Source of the DNA: Lachnospiraceae bacterium
GTDB lineage: Bacteria; Bacillota; Clostridia; Lachnospirales; Lachnospiraceae
Assembly (NCBI GenBank): GCA_910574885.1
Contig: CAJTDD010000010.1
Span: 62,001 to 126,000 of the forward strand
Length of the DNA stretch: 64,000 nt
Reading direction: 5' to 3'
The translations under genes and the position numbers were made by a program. Positions 18,704 to 27,922 of the stretch are shown here, piece after piece (the first letter of the stretch is position 1; every line of letters starts with the position of its first letter). The notes beneath the pieces were generated by a model. It was not told the origin of the DNA and did no database searches. It saw only the letters and a list, made by a program, of their open reading frames with translations.

Positions 18704-18717
18704 ATTTCCTCTCTTTA

Positions 18718-19548
18718 TCAATCCGCTAATTTTCTCTCACCCAACAGCATTATGGCGCTGACTGGATGTGTTTTCCTTTTTTCCAAGGACGGTAGTTTCA
18801 TATAGTCTCCAAATTTAAAACTAAGATAGTTGTCATAATCTTTGATACCTTGAAATATCTTCCCCTCAAACATAAAATCTTTACTATTTTCATACCAATT
18901 TCTATAATACCCATACTCCCTGTTAGGGGTGGGAAATGTTAAAATCCTGACCATTCTGGTTCTCTTTCTATTTGCACGGATAACCATTCTATGATAATGA
19001 TTCCATACCCTTTTTTCAGGTATCGCCGACAACAGCTTATAGCATTGTCGTTTCAGCATATTTTTTTCTGCTATTCGTCCCACTCTTGACCAGAGAATTT
19101 TTCTAACACAAAAACATTCAAAATTATTTATACTTCGTAACAAATAATTATCCGGTATTCCGTCAAGGGGAAAGATATCAATAAAAATCCCTTGCTTATA
19201 GGGCATATCCTCCTGATATTCTCTAAGAAATACAGTTCCTTTCCTTCTAAGTTTTCCATATCCCCAGCGATATCCTCTAGTTCTTCGGTGATCCTGAAAG
19301 TAAAAACGCGAGGAATCCAATTCTGTCTTCACTGCCTGCCTAAATCTCTCGTACTCAGTCCTGAGGAACGCAACATCTGCATCATCATCCCACGGGATAT
19401 ATCCCCCATGTCTCACCGCTCCTAACAGCGTTCCGGCTATAATATTATATTGAATCCTACATTTCTTACATATTCTATCCACTTCTTCCAACATCTCCAA
19501 TTGTATTGCCTGGATCTGCCGAAGGGTTTTCTGGTCAATCTGTATCAT
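18718..19548 (-). CDS. LicD family phosphotransferase
   Basis: 276 residues, the usual LicD length. Signature region: YNIIAGTLLGAVRHGGYIPW followed by DDDADVAF, the metal-binding aspartates of this nucleotidyltransferase-fold family. GYRWGYGKLRRKGTVFL and FIDIFPLDGIPDNYL follow, also typical. LicD proteins transfer phosphocholine or related phospho-substituents to teichoic acids and capsules. Its place next to glycerophosphotransferase-like genes supports phosphodiester decoration of a glycan. GAGGA lies 7 bases before the ATG; its end lies next to the radical SAM gene start. Confidence 0.88.
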   Translation of the reverse strand: MIQIDQKTLRQIQAIQLEMLEEVDRICKKCRIQYNIIAGTLLGAVRHGGYIPWDDDADVAFLRTEYERFRQAVKTELDSSRFYFQDHRRTRGYRWGYGKLRRKGTVFLREYQEDMPYKQGIFIDIFPLDGIPDNYLLRSINNFECFCVRKILWSRVGRIAEKNMLKRQCYKLLSAIPEKRVWNHYHRMVIRANRKRTRMVRILTFPTPNREYGYYRNWYENSKDFMFEGKIFQGIKDYDNYLSFKFGDYMKLPSLEKRKTHPVSAIMLLGERKLAD

Positions 19549-19566
19549 TTTTATTCCTCAAATATA

Positions 19567-22092
19567 TTATAATCTGCTCATAAACTCATGTACCTTTACT
19601 CCACAAGTTCCATCATTGTTTGATGCAATTTCTTTATATGCCGCTTTTTGCTGATCTTCATCAAACCGATTTCCCTTAATAGAGTCATCAAGAAAGTTAC
19701 GAATCGAATTGAATGCGTTCTCATTACAACAATACCTAAGACCTTCCGAAAAATGACAAAATCCCGGCTCGTGTGCTTTTAATTCATCCACATCAAAATG
19801 TATCTCTACTTCCGTATAATCATTCGTTCCAAGATTAATTTTATATAATCTTCTCTCGGAATTTATAAAAATCATCACATTCCCGTTTCCGTCGCCTGAC
19901 CCCCACAAAAATGAACTCTTATCAGTTGTATAAAAATACTCTCTTCCTTCCCCGTACTCAAAAGGAGGATTCCACTCTTCCATTTCTCCCGTATCTATAT
20001 TAATTCTAATATACATATTGGCATAATCCGGTGTCAGGTACAGATAATTTTTATAGAATGTCCAGCCGCTAAATGGTCTTTCCGTACACTCATTTCCATG
20101 GACTGGTTCCAAGCATTTGAATCCTTTTGGGAACTGATGATATGCCTTTGCTTCATCTGTATCCGGATTCCACCGAACAATATTCAGACGTTCACCCATA
20201 TAAGGTAACAGCCAAAATTCTTCCCCATATGGAATTATAGTTCTATATCCACAATCAGATTCAACTGGTATCGTACAAATAGTATGTTCTCCTGATTTCA
20301 TTTTGAATGTATAAACCTTGTTATCGGTTGGAGACGTCAGATAAATTTTCTCATTCTTTATCCCGCTCCCTCCGGTTATCGTAATTTCGTCCTTTTTCTT
20401 CACAAACGTATCCAAGTCATCTCTTAAATATGTAGTCTTTCCTGTTACCGTGTCATACCCAACGATAGCCGGATATTTCAGAGGCAGCATAATAAGATAT
20501 TTTTCCCATTTTATCGACCATGCAAAGGAATTCTCTTTTATTTTTGTCTGCTCAAATTCCACCTTCTTTTTGTTCCCAACAGTATCAATCACCAAAATAT
20601 TTTGTACATTTTGTGGACACACATAAAATTTCCCATCAAACTCATGGACTACATTATAATCCCCACCGTAAACATAATCTGAAAGGTCGCATAAATACTT
20701 ATAGTCATGAGCAAATGGTTCTGACACATACAACCTGTTCCCTTGTGTTATGGAAAATCTATCCTTCTCAGTATAAAGAAGCCCCGCATGAATCTCCCCC
20801 CGCCAACTATCCTCATCCGGTTCACTATGCAGCCTGTTATTCAATACAAATATGGGTTTCCCCACAATCCCAAACAACGAAAGCACCGAACTTGCGGCGT
20901 CTCCAATATACGCGTCGCATAAAGCAATCGTATCCTCCATATCCGGGGTATCATCATAAATCCCCAACCCCTTGTCCAGAAACTCCCGCCTTAACTCCAA
21001 ATACTCCTGCCTGTATCCCACCCGCATCGTTTCAAACGTAGATTCCAGCAATGGATGAGGACGCCACAAAAGACATGCGTCTTTCCTCCCCTCAAAACAG
21101 GAAAATACATACCGCATCTTCTTCAAAAAACATTCTGTATCAGCAAGCATCCCATTGATACTTGTATTATAAAAATACACCTTCCGCCCTTCCATCTTCT
21201 CTTTCCAATCATTCGGAGGCTCCGGCGGGTTCTTGCATTTTCTTATAATACTGTCAAACTTGGGCGAGCCAAAAGGCAGAAACTTTTCATCCGGAATCCT
21301 CTCGTCAAAATACTCCCGGAATCCCGGCGCCTGCGTGATAATATAGTCCGCATAGACATACGCAGGGCATAATTTCTGTGCTTCCGCCATTCCTCCCGTC
21401 GTGCTGTAGTAGGGAATATACACAAGCGTATCCGTATATTTTCTCAAATTTTCCGAGTAAAACCTTGGATGCACACTGGTAACATAATTCCAATCATCAT
21501 AGGGATTATGTATATAAATCACATCCGGCCTGCGATCTTCAAACTGATACGTCTGCCAGTCAATCACTTCTATCCCTTCCGGATATTCAAGTCCTTCATA
21601 GTGCATCTGCCCAAACGAGCGGTCAGGATTCATGTCAAAATAAGGAATCGGCACACAATATGCGTCGCACTCCGGGTCTTCCCTCGCCGCAAGATACACA
21701 CTCTCAAGGCTGTCCCACATAGACGCTTTGTAAGGGAAAAATGCTACTTCTTTTCTGACTGCTATCTCATTTTTCACACAGTTCTCAATCTTCACCAACA
21801 GCTTCGTAAGCCGCCTGCATATTTTATTTACATTGTATCCCACGTCCTTGATTGTCTCCGATACACAGAACAGCTCTTCACAATATTCTTCCACACAAGA
21901 AACGGCAGAATGTCCTTCGCCTTCCCGCTTTTCAATGGTTTCCCCTAATTGAATCGCAAATTCTTGGCACTCGCAAAGCATATTCCAGGCGGATGCCGTC
22001 CTTCCTTGCTCCAACGCTTTCTTGATTTCTTCATGGGCTTGATAAAAACTATTGACAAATTCCAATACTTCTTTTTTTTCTGCTTTTCTCAT
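19567..22092 (-). CDS. CDP-glycerol glycerophosphotransferase-like protein with long C-terminal repeat domain
   Basis: 841 residues. Residues about 1-470 are homologous throughout to the stand-alone 455-residue protein encoded at 36024-37370: FPYKASMWDSLESV, VPIPYFDMNPDRSFG, IHNPYDDWNYVTSV, LLWRPHPLLES and ALCDAYIGDAASS. The RPHP and GD-SS pieces resemble CDP-glycerol:poly(glycerophosphate) glycerophosphotransferases. Residues about 475-841 are not in the paralogue. They consist of repeated short beta-like segments (KFYVCPQNVQNILVID, NEKIYLTSPTDNKVYTF, YKNYLYLTPDYANMYIRI, RRLYKINLGTNDYTEV) that look like a beta-propeller. No signal peptide. The gene follows the TagD-fusion gene by 14 bases. 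Confidence 0.8.
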   Translation of the reverse strand: MRKAEKKEVLEFVNSFYQAHEEIKKALEQGRTASAWNMLCECQEFAIQLGETIEKREGEGHSAVSCVEEYCEELFCVSETIKDVGYNVNKICRRLTKLLVKIENCVKNEIAVRKEVAFFPYKASMWDSLESVYLAAREDPECDAYCVPIPYFDMNPDRSFGQMHYEGLEYPEGIEVIDWQTYQFEDRRPDVIYIHNPYDDWNYVTSVHPRFYSENLRKYTDTLVYIPYYSTTGGMAEAQKLCPAYVYADYIITQAPGFREYFDERIPDEKFLPFGSPKFDSIIRKCKNPPEPPNDWKEKMEGRKVYFYNTSINGMLADTECFLKKMRYVFSCFEGRKDACLLWRPHPLLESTFETMRVGYRQEYLELRREFLDKGLGIYDDTPDMEDTIALCDAYIGDAASSVLSLFGIVGKPIFVLNNRLHSEPDEDSWRGEIHAGLLYTEKDRFSITQGNRLYVSEPFAHDYKYLCDLSDYVYGGDYNVVHEFDGKFYVCPQNVQNILVIDTVGNKKKVEFEQTKIKENSFAWSIKWEKYLIMLPLKYPAIVGYDTVTGKTTYLRDDLDTFVKKKDEITITGGSGIKNEKIYLTSPTDNKVYTFKMKSGEHTICTIPVESDCGYRTIIPYGEEFWLLPYMGERLNIVRWNPDTDEAKAYHQFPKGFKCLEPVHGNECTERPFSGWTFYKNYLYLTPDYANMYIRINIDTGEMEEWNPPFEYGEGREYFYTTDKSSFLWGSGDGNGNVMIFINSERRLYKINLGTNDYTEVEIHFDVDELKAHEPGFCHFSEGLRYCCNENAFNSIRNFLDDSIKGNRFDEDQQKAAYKEIASNNDGTCGVKVHEFMSRL

Positions 22093-22106
22093 GCCGTATC
22101 GTCCCT

Positions 22107-23441
22107 TTACTCCCTGCTCGCTTTCATAAACTCTTCCATAATCCCCGCCAACGCCACAGTCTCCCCTCTTGTCAGCTTAAAGTCATCCTTCTCTCCATGG
22201 TTGAGTCTGGTCAGGAAATCACTAATCTCATACCGCAGCCCTTCCCCCAGAAACACCTCCGAGAATTTGTCTACCCTGCTTGTATCCTCATAATGCACCT
22301 CGAAATACGAAGTCTTCCACCAGGGCGCCTCCGCCAGGATATACCCCTTCGTGCCTGCAATTAAGAGCCTGCCTTCCGACTTCACTCCCAAACCACAGGT
22401 TGCCGTTGCAAGTCCATTTCGATATTTCAATGTCACCCTGGTAAAAAGGTCTACCCCTTTTTCCCCGTTAATCGTGTCAAAAGAAACTTTCTCATAATCA
22501 GCGCCCATCAGCTTCAATATCGGAAGCATGACATAACTCCCAAGCTCAATAAAACTGCCGCCATAAACCGGATCAGTCAATTCCCTGCTATTCTCCTGCT
22601 CCAGCTTTGTGAAACAAGCTTCCACATTCCGGATACTCCCAATCACCCCGCTATAGGCAATTCCTAACAACTTCTGAAACCCAGGACAATAGGCCGTCTT
22701 GATTCCTTCAAAAAGGACCAATTCCCGTTTCTTCGCCAGCGCAAACACTTCCTTTGCCTGCCGCCTCTGTAAAACCATAGGTTTCTCGCACAGCACATGC
22801 TTCCCATGCTCCAACGCCCCGTTAATATACTCATAATGCGTCTTGTGGGGTGATGCTATATATACCGCGTCAACGGCGTCATAAAACAGTTCCACATCCT
22901 CATACCCATCAATCTCCCACTTTTCTGCAAACCTCTTTGCACTGTGGGGATGCGGGTTATAGACCCCCTGTACCGTAATACCGCTTACTAACCTTGCCTC
23001 CGGCACAAAACGATTGGCAATCCTTCCATTCCCGATAATTCCAATCCTCATAATATGCTGTCTCTGTTCCCGCAGCATCGTACTGGAAATATTCCTGGTA
23101 CGTTCCAGATACACCACTTTGCAGCAATCTTTCAGATAATCAAAGTAGCCCGTCCAATCAGACCCCACCGTAAAAATATCGATACGATACTTCTTTATAT
23201 CATTAAATTTCTGTCCCGCCGACTCTTCGATGATAACCTCATCGGCAAACCCGGTCTTTTTCACATTTTCAATGCGCGTAATCACAGAGTCCACAACTCC
23301 AAGCTTTCCTCTTGCCTTGTCATAGTTCTCTGTCGTCACGCCCACAATCAGATAATCTCCTAAAGCTTTTGCTCTCTGCAGCAAACGGTAATGTCCTTCA
23401 TGAAAGAGATCAAATGTCCCATATGTAATTACTCTTACCAT
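22107..23441 (-). CDS. Fusion of TagD-like cytidylyltransferase and Gfo/Idh/MocA oxidoreductase
   Basis: About 444 residues. Residues 1-135 are a nucleotidyltransferase: VRVITYGTFDLFHEGHYRLL with the HxGH motif, DYLIVGVTTENYD, VGSDWTGYFDYL and RTRNISSTMLRE, equivalent to the RTxGISTT of glycerol-3-phosphate cytidylyltransferases. From about residue 140 a Gfo/Idh/MocA oxidoreductase follows: MRIGIIGNGRIANRFVPEA, AVYIASPHKTHYEY, GKHVLCEKPMVLQ. The open frame extends 45 codons upstream, but the ATG at 23441 has AAGGA at ideal spacing and begins the domain. It probably supplies CDP-glycerol or a CDP-activated polyol plus a redox step for the glycerophosphotransferases. Confidence 0.87.
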   Translation of the reverse strand: MVRVITYGTFDLFHEGHYRLLQRAKALGDYLIVGVTTENYDKARGKLGVVDSVITRIENVKKTGFADEVIIEESAGQKFNDIKKYRIDIFTVGSDWTGYFDYLKDCCKVVYLERTRNISSTMLREQRQHIMRIGIIGNGRIANRFVPEARLVSGITVQGVYNPHPHSAKRFAEKWEIDGYEDVELFYDAVDAVYIASPHKTHYEYINGALEHGKHVLCEKPMVLQRRQAKEVFALAKKRELVLFEGIKTAYCPGFQKLLGIAYSGVIGSIRNVEACFTKLEQENSRELTDPVYGGSFIELGSYVMLPILKLMGADYEKVSFDTINGEKGVDLFTRVTLKYRNGLATATCGLGVKSEGRLLIAGTKGYILAEAPWWKTSYFEVHYEDTSRVDKFSEVFLGEGLRYEISDFLTRLNHGEKDDFKLTRGETVALAGIMEEFMKASRE

Positions 23442-23463
23442 TATGTTCCTTCCCAATATATTT

Positions 23464-23481
23464 AATATAATATATAAACTT
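23464..23481 (-). promoter_or_regulatory. Shared 18-bp upstream motif, site 1
   Basis: On the minus strand it reads AAGTTTATATATTATATT, identical to sites at 28905 and 33833. It lies 22 bases before the start codon of the TagD fusion, so here it may include the promoter itself. Function is not known. Confidence 0.5.
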
Positions 23482-23517
23482 TCTATTTTTAAACATCTCT
23501 TAGGACAAAGCCGTCTC

Positions 23518-24315
23518 TCAAAGACCCCTGTTCCTAAGCATACGCTCCTCAACCTTTCCAAACACAAACCGGTCAATCACAACCCCGATTGCCACTATCA
23601 CAATCATAACAAGCATGACCTGGTTGATATCTGCAAGATCCCTTCCCATCATCAGGGTATGTCCCAATCCTACCGTCGCGCTCATCACTTCTCCTGACAT
23701 CAGCGCTCTCCATGCAAATGACCACCCTTGCCGCAATCCTTCAATAAAATCCGGCATAGCCGCCGGAATGATTACTTTTATATACAACTTTTTCTTATCT
23801 GCTCCCATGGTCCTGGCAACCTTCATCCATAATGGATTCACATTCCGGATGCCGTTCCTCACAGACAGTGCAATACTGAATGCAGACCCCATAACCACCA
23901 CAAACAAAATAGCGCTTTCATCCAGCCCAAACCATAATATGGCAAATGGAACCCAACATATACTGGGGAGCGTCTGAAGCCCCATCAGCAAGGGATGCAG
24001 GCATCGGTGAATCCCGTCATTCAACGACAAAATCACTCCAACCACACCGCCTATTGCAATTGATATTCCAAATCCAGCCACACCCCGAAAAAGGCTATAT
24101 AAGAATGCCTGGAACAAAGTCCCCTTATCGATCAAGCTTTTGAGAGTCTCCATCACTCCCAACGGACTTGGGAAGGAATAACTCTTCCACCATCTCATCT
24201 GCTCCGTTCCAACCCAATACAAAAGCTGCCACACACATAGAAGCGAAATATAAAACAGAACTACCGGCAGCTTCTCCTTCCAGAACGTCTCTCTAGTCAA
24301 ATTCTTCTTGTTCAC
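23518..24315 (-). CDS. ABC transporter permease, SsuC/TauC type
   Basis: 265 residues with about six hydrophobic segments, the length of the sulfonate/nitrate/taurine permease family. The EAA-type loop is present as MPDFIEGLRQGWSFAWRAL with preceding KKLYIKVIIPAA. The start overlaps the end of the ATPase gene by 23 bases (GTG at 24315). With the ATPase, the binding protein and the sulfate adenylyltransferase genes it forms one operon. It probably imports sulfate or an organosulfonate. Confidence 0.88.
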   Translation of the reverse strand: MNKKNLTRETFWKEKLPVVLFYISLLCVWQLLYWVGTEQMRWWKSYSFPSPLGVMETLKSLIDKGTLFQAFLYSLFRGVAGFGISIAIGGVVGVILSLNDGIHRCLHPLLMGLQTLPSICWVPFAILWFGLDESAILFVVVMGSAFSIALSVRNGIRNVNPLWMKVARTMGADKKKLYIKVIIPAAMPDFIEGLRQGWSFAWRALMSGEVMSATVGLGHTLMMGRDLADINQVMLVMIVIVAIGVVIDRFVFGKVEERMLRNRGL

Positions 24316-25057
24316 TTTGTTCTACCTCGATCCGTACTTCATCAAGTATCGCCCGCCTATATCTCAGGAACTCCTCTGATTCTATGCGCCTTGGCCTTGG
24401 AAGGTCAATGGAATAAACATTCTTCAATCCAGTCTTTCCCGCGCCGATGACAGCCACATGGTCAGACAGGAATACCGCCTCCTCCACACTGTGGGTTACA
24501 AGGATCATCGTCCTCTTTGCCACAGCACAAATCTGTGCAAGCTCTTCTCTCAACACGTTCGTCGTCTGCTTATCCAGCGCCGAAAAAGGCTCGTCCATGA
24601 GCAAAATCCTGCACTCCATCGCCAGCGCCCTCGCCAGAGCCGTCCTCTGCTTCATCCCGCCTGAGATTTCATGGACACGGTAATTACAGAACCGATCCAG
24701 CTTAACAAGTTTAAGATACCGATGCGCCCTCTCTTCCTGCTCTTCCCTGGAATACCCCGCCACATCCAATCCAAACTTCACATTCTCGATTACATTCAGC
24801 CAGGGGAACAATGCGGCATCCTGAAACATCATAATTCTGTCATTCCCCGGCCCAGTTATCGGCCTGCCGTCCATTAATATCGTCCCCTGCGTTGGAAGCT
24901 CAAGCCCCGCAATCAGATTAAGAAGCGTCGTCTTCCCGCAGCCTGACGGTCCCACAATCCCGAAGAACTCTCCGTCTTCTATCTTGAGTGATACGCTGGA
25001 CAATACATCTTCCCCCTGCTGCGGATACTGCTTTGATACGTCTTTCAATTCAAGCAA
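24293..25057 (-). CDS. ABC transporter ATP-binding protein, SsuB/TauB type
   Basis: 254 residues. Walker A GPSGCGKTTLLNLIAGL, Q-loop FQDAALFPWLNV, signature SGGMKQRTALARALAM, Walker B CRILLMDEPFSALD and switch histidine VTHSVEEAVFLSD. The start is TTG, with AAAGGTGG 8 bases upstream. It energises the adjacent permease. Confidence 0.9.
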   Translation of the reverse strand: MLELKDVSKQYPQQGEDVLSSVSLKIEDGEFFGIVGPSGCGKTTLLNLIAGLELPTQGTILMDGRPITGPGNDRIMMFQDAALFPWLNVIENVKFGLDVAGYSREEQEERAHRYLKLVKLDRFCNYRVHEISGGMKQRTALARALAMECRILLMDEPFSALDKQTTNVLREELAQICAVAKRTMILVTHSVEEAVFLSDHVAVIGAGKTGLKNVYSIDLPRPRRIESEEFLRYRRAILDEVRIEVEQSEQEEFD

Positions 25058-25086
25058 TGCCTAAACCACCTTTCCCAAACACGAAC

Positions 25087-26103
25087 TCATTCTGTCTGCA
25101 AAAACCCTTCATATGGGCCCTCTGCCGTAAATCCCTCCCGCACACATATATCCGCGAAAGCGTCCACCGTATCGGCATTTACATCACGATTAAATGTAAT
25201 ATGCTGAAGAGATGCCTCTAAAATATCCGTATCAATCGACTTATCCGTGGCAGCTTCAATCTCTTCATTGATTGCATTCATGGTTTCTTTGGCATTTCTA
25301 TTAAGATAATCGGTCATTTCTCCATGAATCTTAAGAAATTTTTTTACGATGTCAGGATTTTCCTCCATAAACTCCTTCCTTGCCACAACCACGGCAATCG
25401 GATAAGAACCTTTACTCCAAACCTCGTTCTCATCGCATATTACCCTGGCGCCGCACTCCTTCATCAGCGTCTCCGCCCAGGGTTCCGGGACACAAGCCGC
25501 ATCAATTTTCCCATTCTGCATCAGTTGGAGAATATATGCGTTTGCTGTTGCGGTAATCGTCACGTTTCCGCCTGCATCCGCAGACGCAAGGTTATTCTCC
25601 GCCAGAAGATCCAAGAATACCAAATGCTGGGTATTGCCAATCTGGGGCACTGCCACATTCTTTCCCGCCAGGTCTGAAACCGTCTCTATCCCGCTTTCGG
25701 GAGCGGCAAGGAGCATCATTCCACCGTCCGAGCATCCGGATATGACGACAACATCCCCTTTCGACTTTACATTTGCACTGATTGCCGGGATCGGTCCGAT
25801 ATACCCGATATCAATATCACCGGAAAAGAGCGCCGTCACCTCGTCCGGTCCCGCATTAAACGACGTCCACTTCACATTAACGTTGTCGCCCAGCTCTTCT
25901 TCTAATGCTCCCTCGTTTTTCATCAAAAGCGCCTGGCTATGGGTTATGTTCGGGAAATACGCCACATTTACCGTCTTGTCTTTCTCCGGCTCCTTCCCGC
26001 ATCCCGCGCATAAAAAACAACCGACAACGCCGGCAAGAATCATTCCGGCATAATATTTTTTCCGTCTCTTCTTAAACTCTTTGTCCAGTCTCATGGTCAA
26101 CAT
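25087..26103 (-). CDS. ABC transporter substrate-binding lipoprotein, SsuA/TauA type
   Basis: 338 residues. Lipoprotein signal ending LCAGC after a basic N-terminus (KKRRKKYYAG). Mature protein: VNVAYFPNITHSQALLMKNE, FSGDIDIGYIGPIPAIS, GKNVAVPQIGNTQHLVFLD, DAACVPEPWAETL. This is the NMT1/SsuA fold used for sulfonates, taurine or nitrate. The ATG at 26103 overlaps the end of the cysNC gene by 32 bases and has GGAG at 10 bases. The location behind cysD-cysNC suggests the ligand is sulfate or a sulfonate (inference). Confidence 0.87.
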   Translation of the reverse strand: MLTMRLDKEFKKRRKKYYAGMILAGVVGCFLCAGCGKEPEKDKTVNVAYFPNITHSQALLMKNEGALEEELGDNVNVKWTSFNAGPDEVTALFSGDIDIGYIGPIPAISANVKSKGDVVVISGCSDGGMMLLAAPESGIETVSDLAGKNVAVPQIGNTQHLVFLDLLAENNLASADAGGNVTITATANAYILQLMQNGKIDAACVPEPWAETLMKECGARVICDENEVWSKGSYPIAVVVARKEFMEENPDIVKKFLKIHGEMTDYLNRNAKETMNAINEEIEAATDKSIDTDILEASLQHITFNRDVNADTVDAFADICVREGFTAEGPYEGFLQTE

Positions 26104-27919
26104 ATTTTTCTATCTCCTCAAGCACATATTTTGCAGCGTCCTCTAATGACATACCTGTGGTATCTATGGTAATGTCCGCATGCTCCGGCGCCTCGTAGGG
26201 ACTTGATATACCTGTGAAATTCGGGAGTTCACCGCTTCTTGCTTTCCTGTAAAGCCCTTTCACGTCTCTTTTTTCACATTCTTCCAACGGGGTGCTCACA
26301 TAGATTTCAACGAAATTCTCCTCCCCTATTATCATCCGCGCCCGTTCCCTGTCGCTTCTGAACGGTGATATAAACGAAGTCAGTACAATCAACCCCGCAT
26401 CGTTCATAAGCTTTGCTACTTCCGCAATCCTCCTGATATTCTCAATGCGGTCCTCTTCCGTAAAGCCCAGATTACTATTCAGCCCCATCCTTACATTGTC
26501 CCCATCCAGCAGCATCGTATAGTGTCCGGACACACTTAACGCTTTCTCAATCTCATTGGAAAGCGCAGACTTTCCTGCGCCAGACAGTCCGGTAAACCAA
26601 AGCGTAACTGGTTTCTGGTTCATCTTCGCCGCCCGAATCTCTCTGGTAATGTCAAGCTTCTGCCACACGATATTCTCAGACCTGCGAAGTGAATGCTCAA
26701 TCACACCGCAAGCAGACGTCATATTTGTCACCCGGTCAATCAGTACAAAGCATCCCATCTCTTTGTGTCTGCGAAATGTATCATATACAACTTCTTCTGC
26801 CGTCACAATATCACATACCGCAATCTCATTCTTATATAGCCGGGAAGCGTTCAGGTGTTCGCCCGAATGAATATCCACCTTATACTTTATCTTCATTACC
26901 GTTGCCGGAAGGGTCTTCGTGCCAATCTTAATCAGGAAATTCTTTCCCTGCACCAGCTCCGTGTCATCCATCCATAATATAGACGCTGAAAACATATTGC
27001 TGACTTTCAGCTTCGTTCCGCTGACGAACACACACCCTCTGGATACGTCTATCTCCTTATTAAGCTGAATCGTCACGGGATTCCCTTTCTCTACGGTTTC
27101 CGCTTTCCTGTCTGCCAGCAGGAGGGATTGCACCTTTGCGTTTTCCCTGCTTGGCAAAACTGTTACCATATCCCCTTCCGATATCTGTCCCGCTAAAACC
27201 TGCCCCTGGAATCCTCTGAAAGTGTGGTTCGGTCTGCATACCCGCTGAACCGGCATCACGAAACCTTCCTCTGTCCCTGCGCCCGTATTGACCTCCTCTA
27301 AATAGCCAAGCAGCGTCGGCCCCTGATACCATTTCATCGGTTCCGACCGCCTTGTAACATTATCTCCCTCCGTCGCCGATACCGGAATCACGGTAACATC
27401 GGCTAAATCCAAATCAATAGCCAGTTTTTTAATTTCCTTCTCAATCTTCTTATACTCACTTTCACGATAATGAACCAGATCCATCTTATTTACCGCAAAA
27501 CAGAAATATCGAATTCCCATGAGGCTGCAAATCCTTGCATGACGTCTTGTCTGCATCAAGATTCCCTGTGACGCATCCACCAGAATTACTGCCAGTTCTG
27601 CAAACGACGCCCCTACCGCCATATTCCTTGTATATTCCTCATGCCCCGGCGTATCTGCCACAATGAAACTGCGTCTATCGGTTGTAAAGTATCGATACGC
27701 CACATCTATTGTAATTCCCTGCTCACGTTCCGCCATCAGCCCATCCAGCAGCAGGGAATAATCAATCTTCCCCTCTCTGCTTCCGACCCGGCTGTCTAAC
27801 TCAAGCGCGCGCTCCTGATCCGCAAAAATCAACTTTGCGTCATACAGCATATGTCCTATGAGGGTAGACTTACCATCGTCCACGCTTCCGCAAGTGATAA
27901 ATTTCAATAATCCATTCAT
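26072..27919 (-). CDS. cysNC: Bifunctional sulfate adenylyltransferase subunit 1 / APS kinase (CysN-CysC fusion)
   Basis: 615 residues. The N-terminal GTPase part has P-loop CGSVDDGKSTLIGHMLYD, EREQGITIDVAYRYF, DTPGHEEYTRNM and AVNKMDLVH, followed by EF-Tu-like barrels. From about residue 435 an APS kinase follows: LWFTGLSGAGKSALSNEI, LLDGDNVRMGLNSNLGF, ISPFRSDRERAR, YRKARSGELPNFTGI. With CysD it makes APS and then PAPS. It starts 3 bases after the cysD stop. No APS or PAPS reductase or sulfite reductase is visible, so PAPS may be made for sulfotransfer rather than assimilation. Confidence 0.93.
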   Translation of the reverse strand: MNGLLKFITCGSVDDGKSTLIGHMLYDAKLIFADQERALELDSRVGSREGKIDYSLLLDGLMAEREQGITIDVAYRYFTTDRRSFIVADTPGHEEYTRNMAVGASFAELAVILVDASQGILMQTRRHARICSLMGIRYFCFAVNKMDLVHYRESEYKKIEKEIKKLAIDLDLADVTVIPVSATEGDNVTRRSEPMKWYQGPTLLGYLEEVNTGAGTEEGFVMPVQRVCRPNHTFRGFQGQVLAGQISEGDMVTVLPSRENAKVQSLLLADRKAETVEKGNPVTIQLNKEIDVSRGCVFVSGTKLKVSNMFSASILWMDDTELVQGKNFLIKIGTKTLPATVMKIKYKVDIHSGEHLNASRLYKNEIAVCDIVTAEEVVYDTFRRHKEMGCFVLIDRVTNMTSACGVIEHSLRRSENIVWQKLDITREIRAAKMNQKPVTLWFTGLSGAGKSALSNEIEKALSVSGHYTMLLDGDNVRMGLNSNLGFTEEDRIENIRRIAEVAKLMNDAGLIVLTSFISPFRSDRERARMIIGEENFVEIYVSTPLEECEKRDVKGLYRKARSGELPNFTGISSPYEAPEHADITIDTTGMSLEDAAKYVLEEIEKYVDHETGQRV

Positions 27920-27922
27920 AGT

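Noticed and set aside
23442..23576. 45-codon N-terminal extension of the TagD fusion
   Set aside because: It covers the shared 18-bp motif and lacks conserved sequence; the ATG at 23441 has a good ribosome site and begins the domain.
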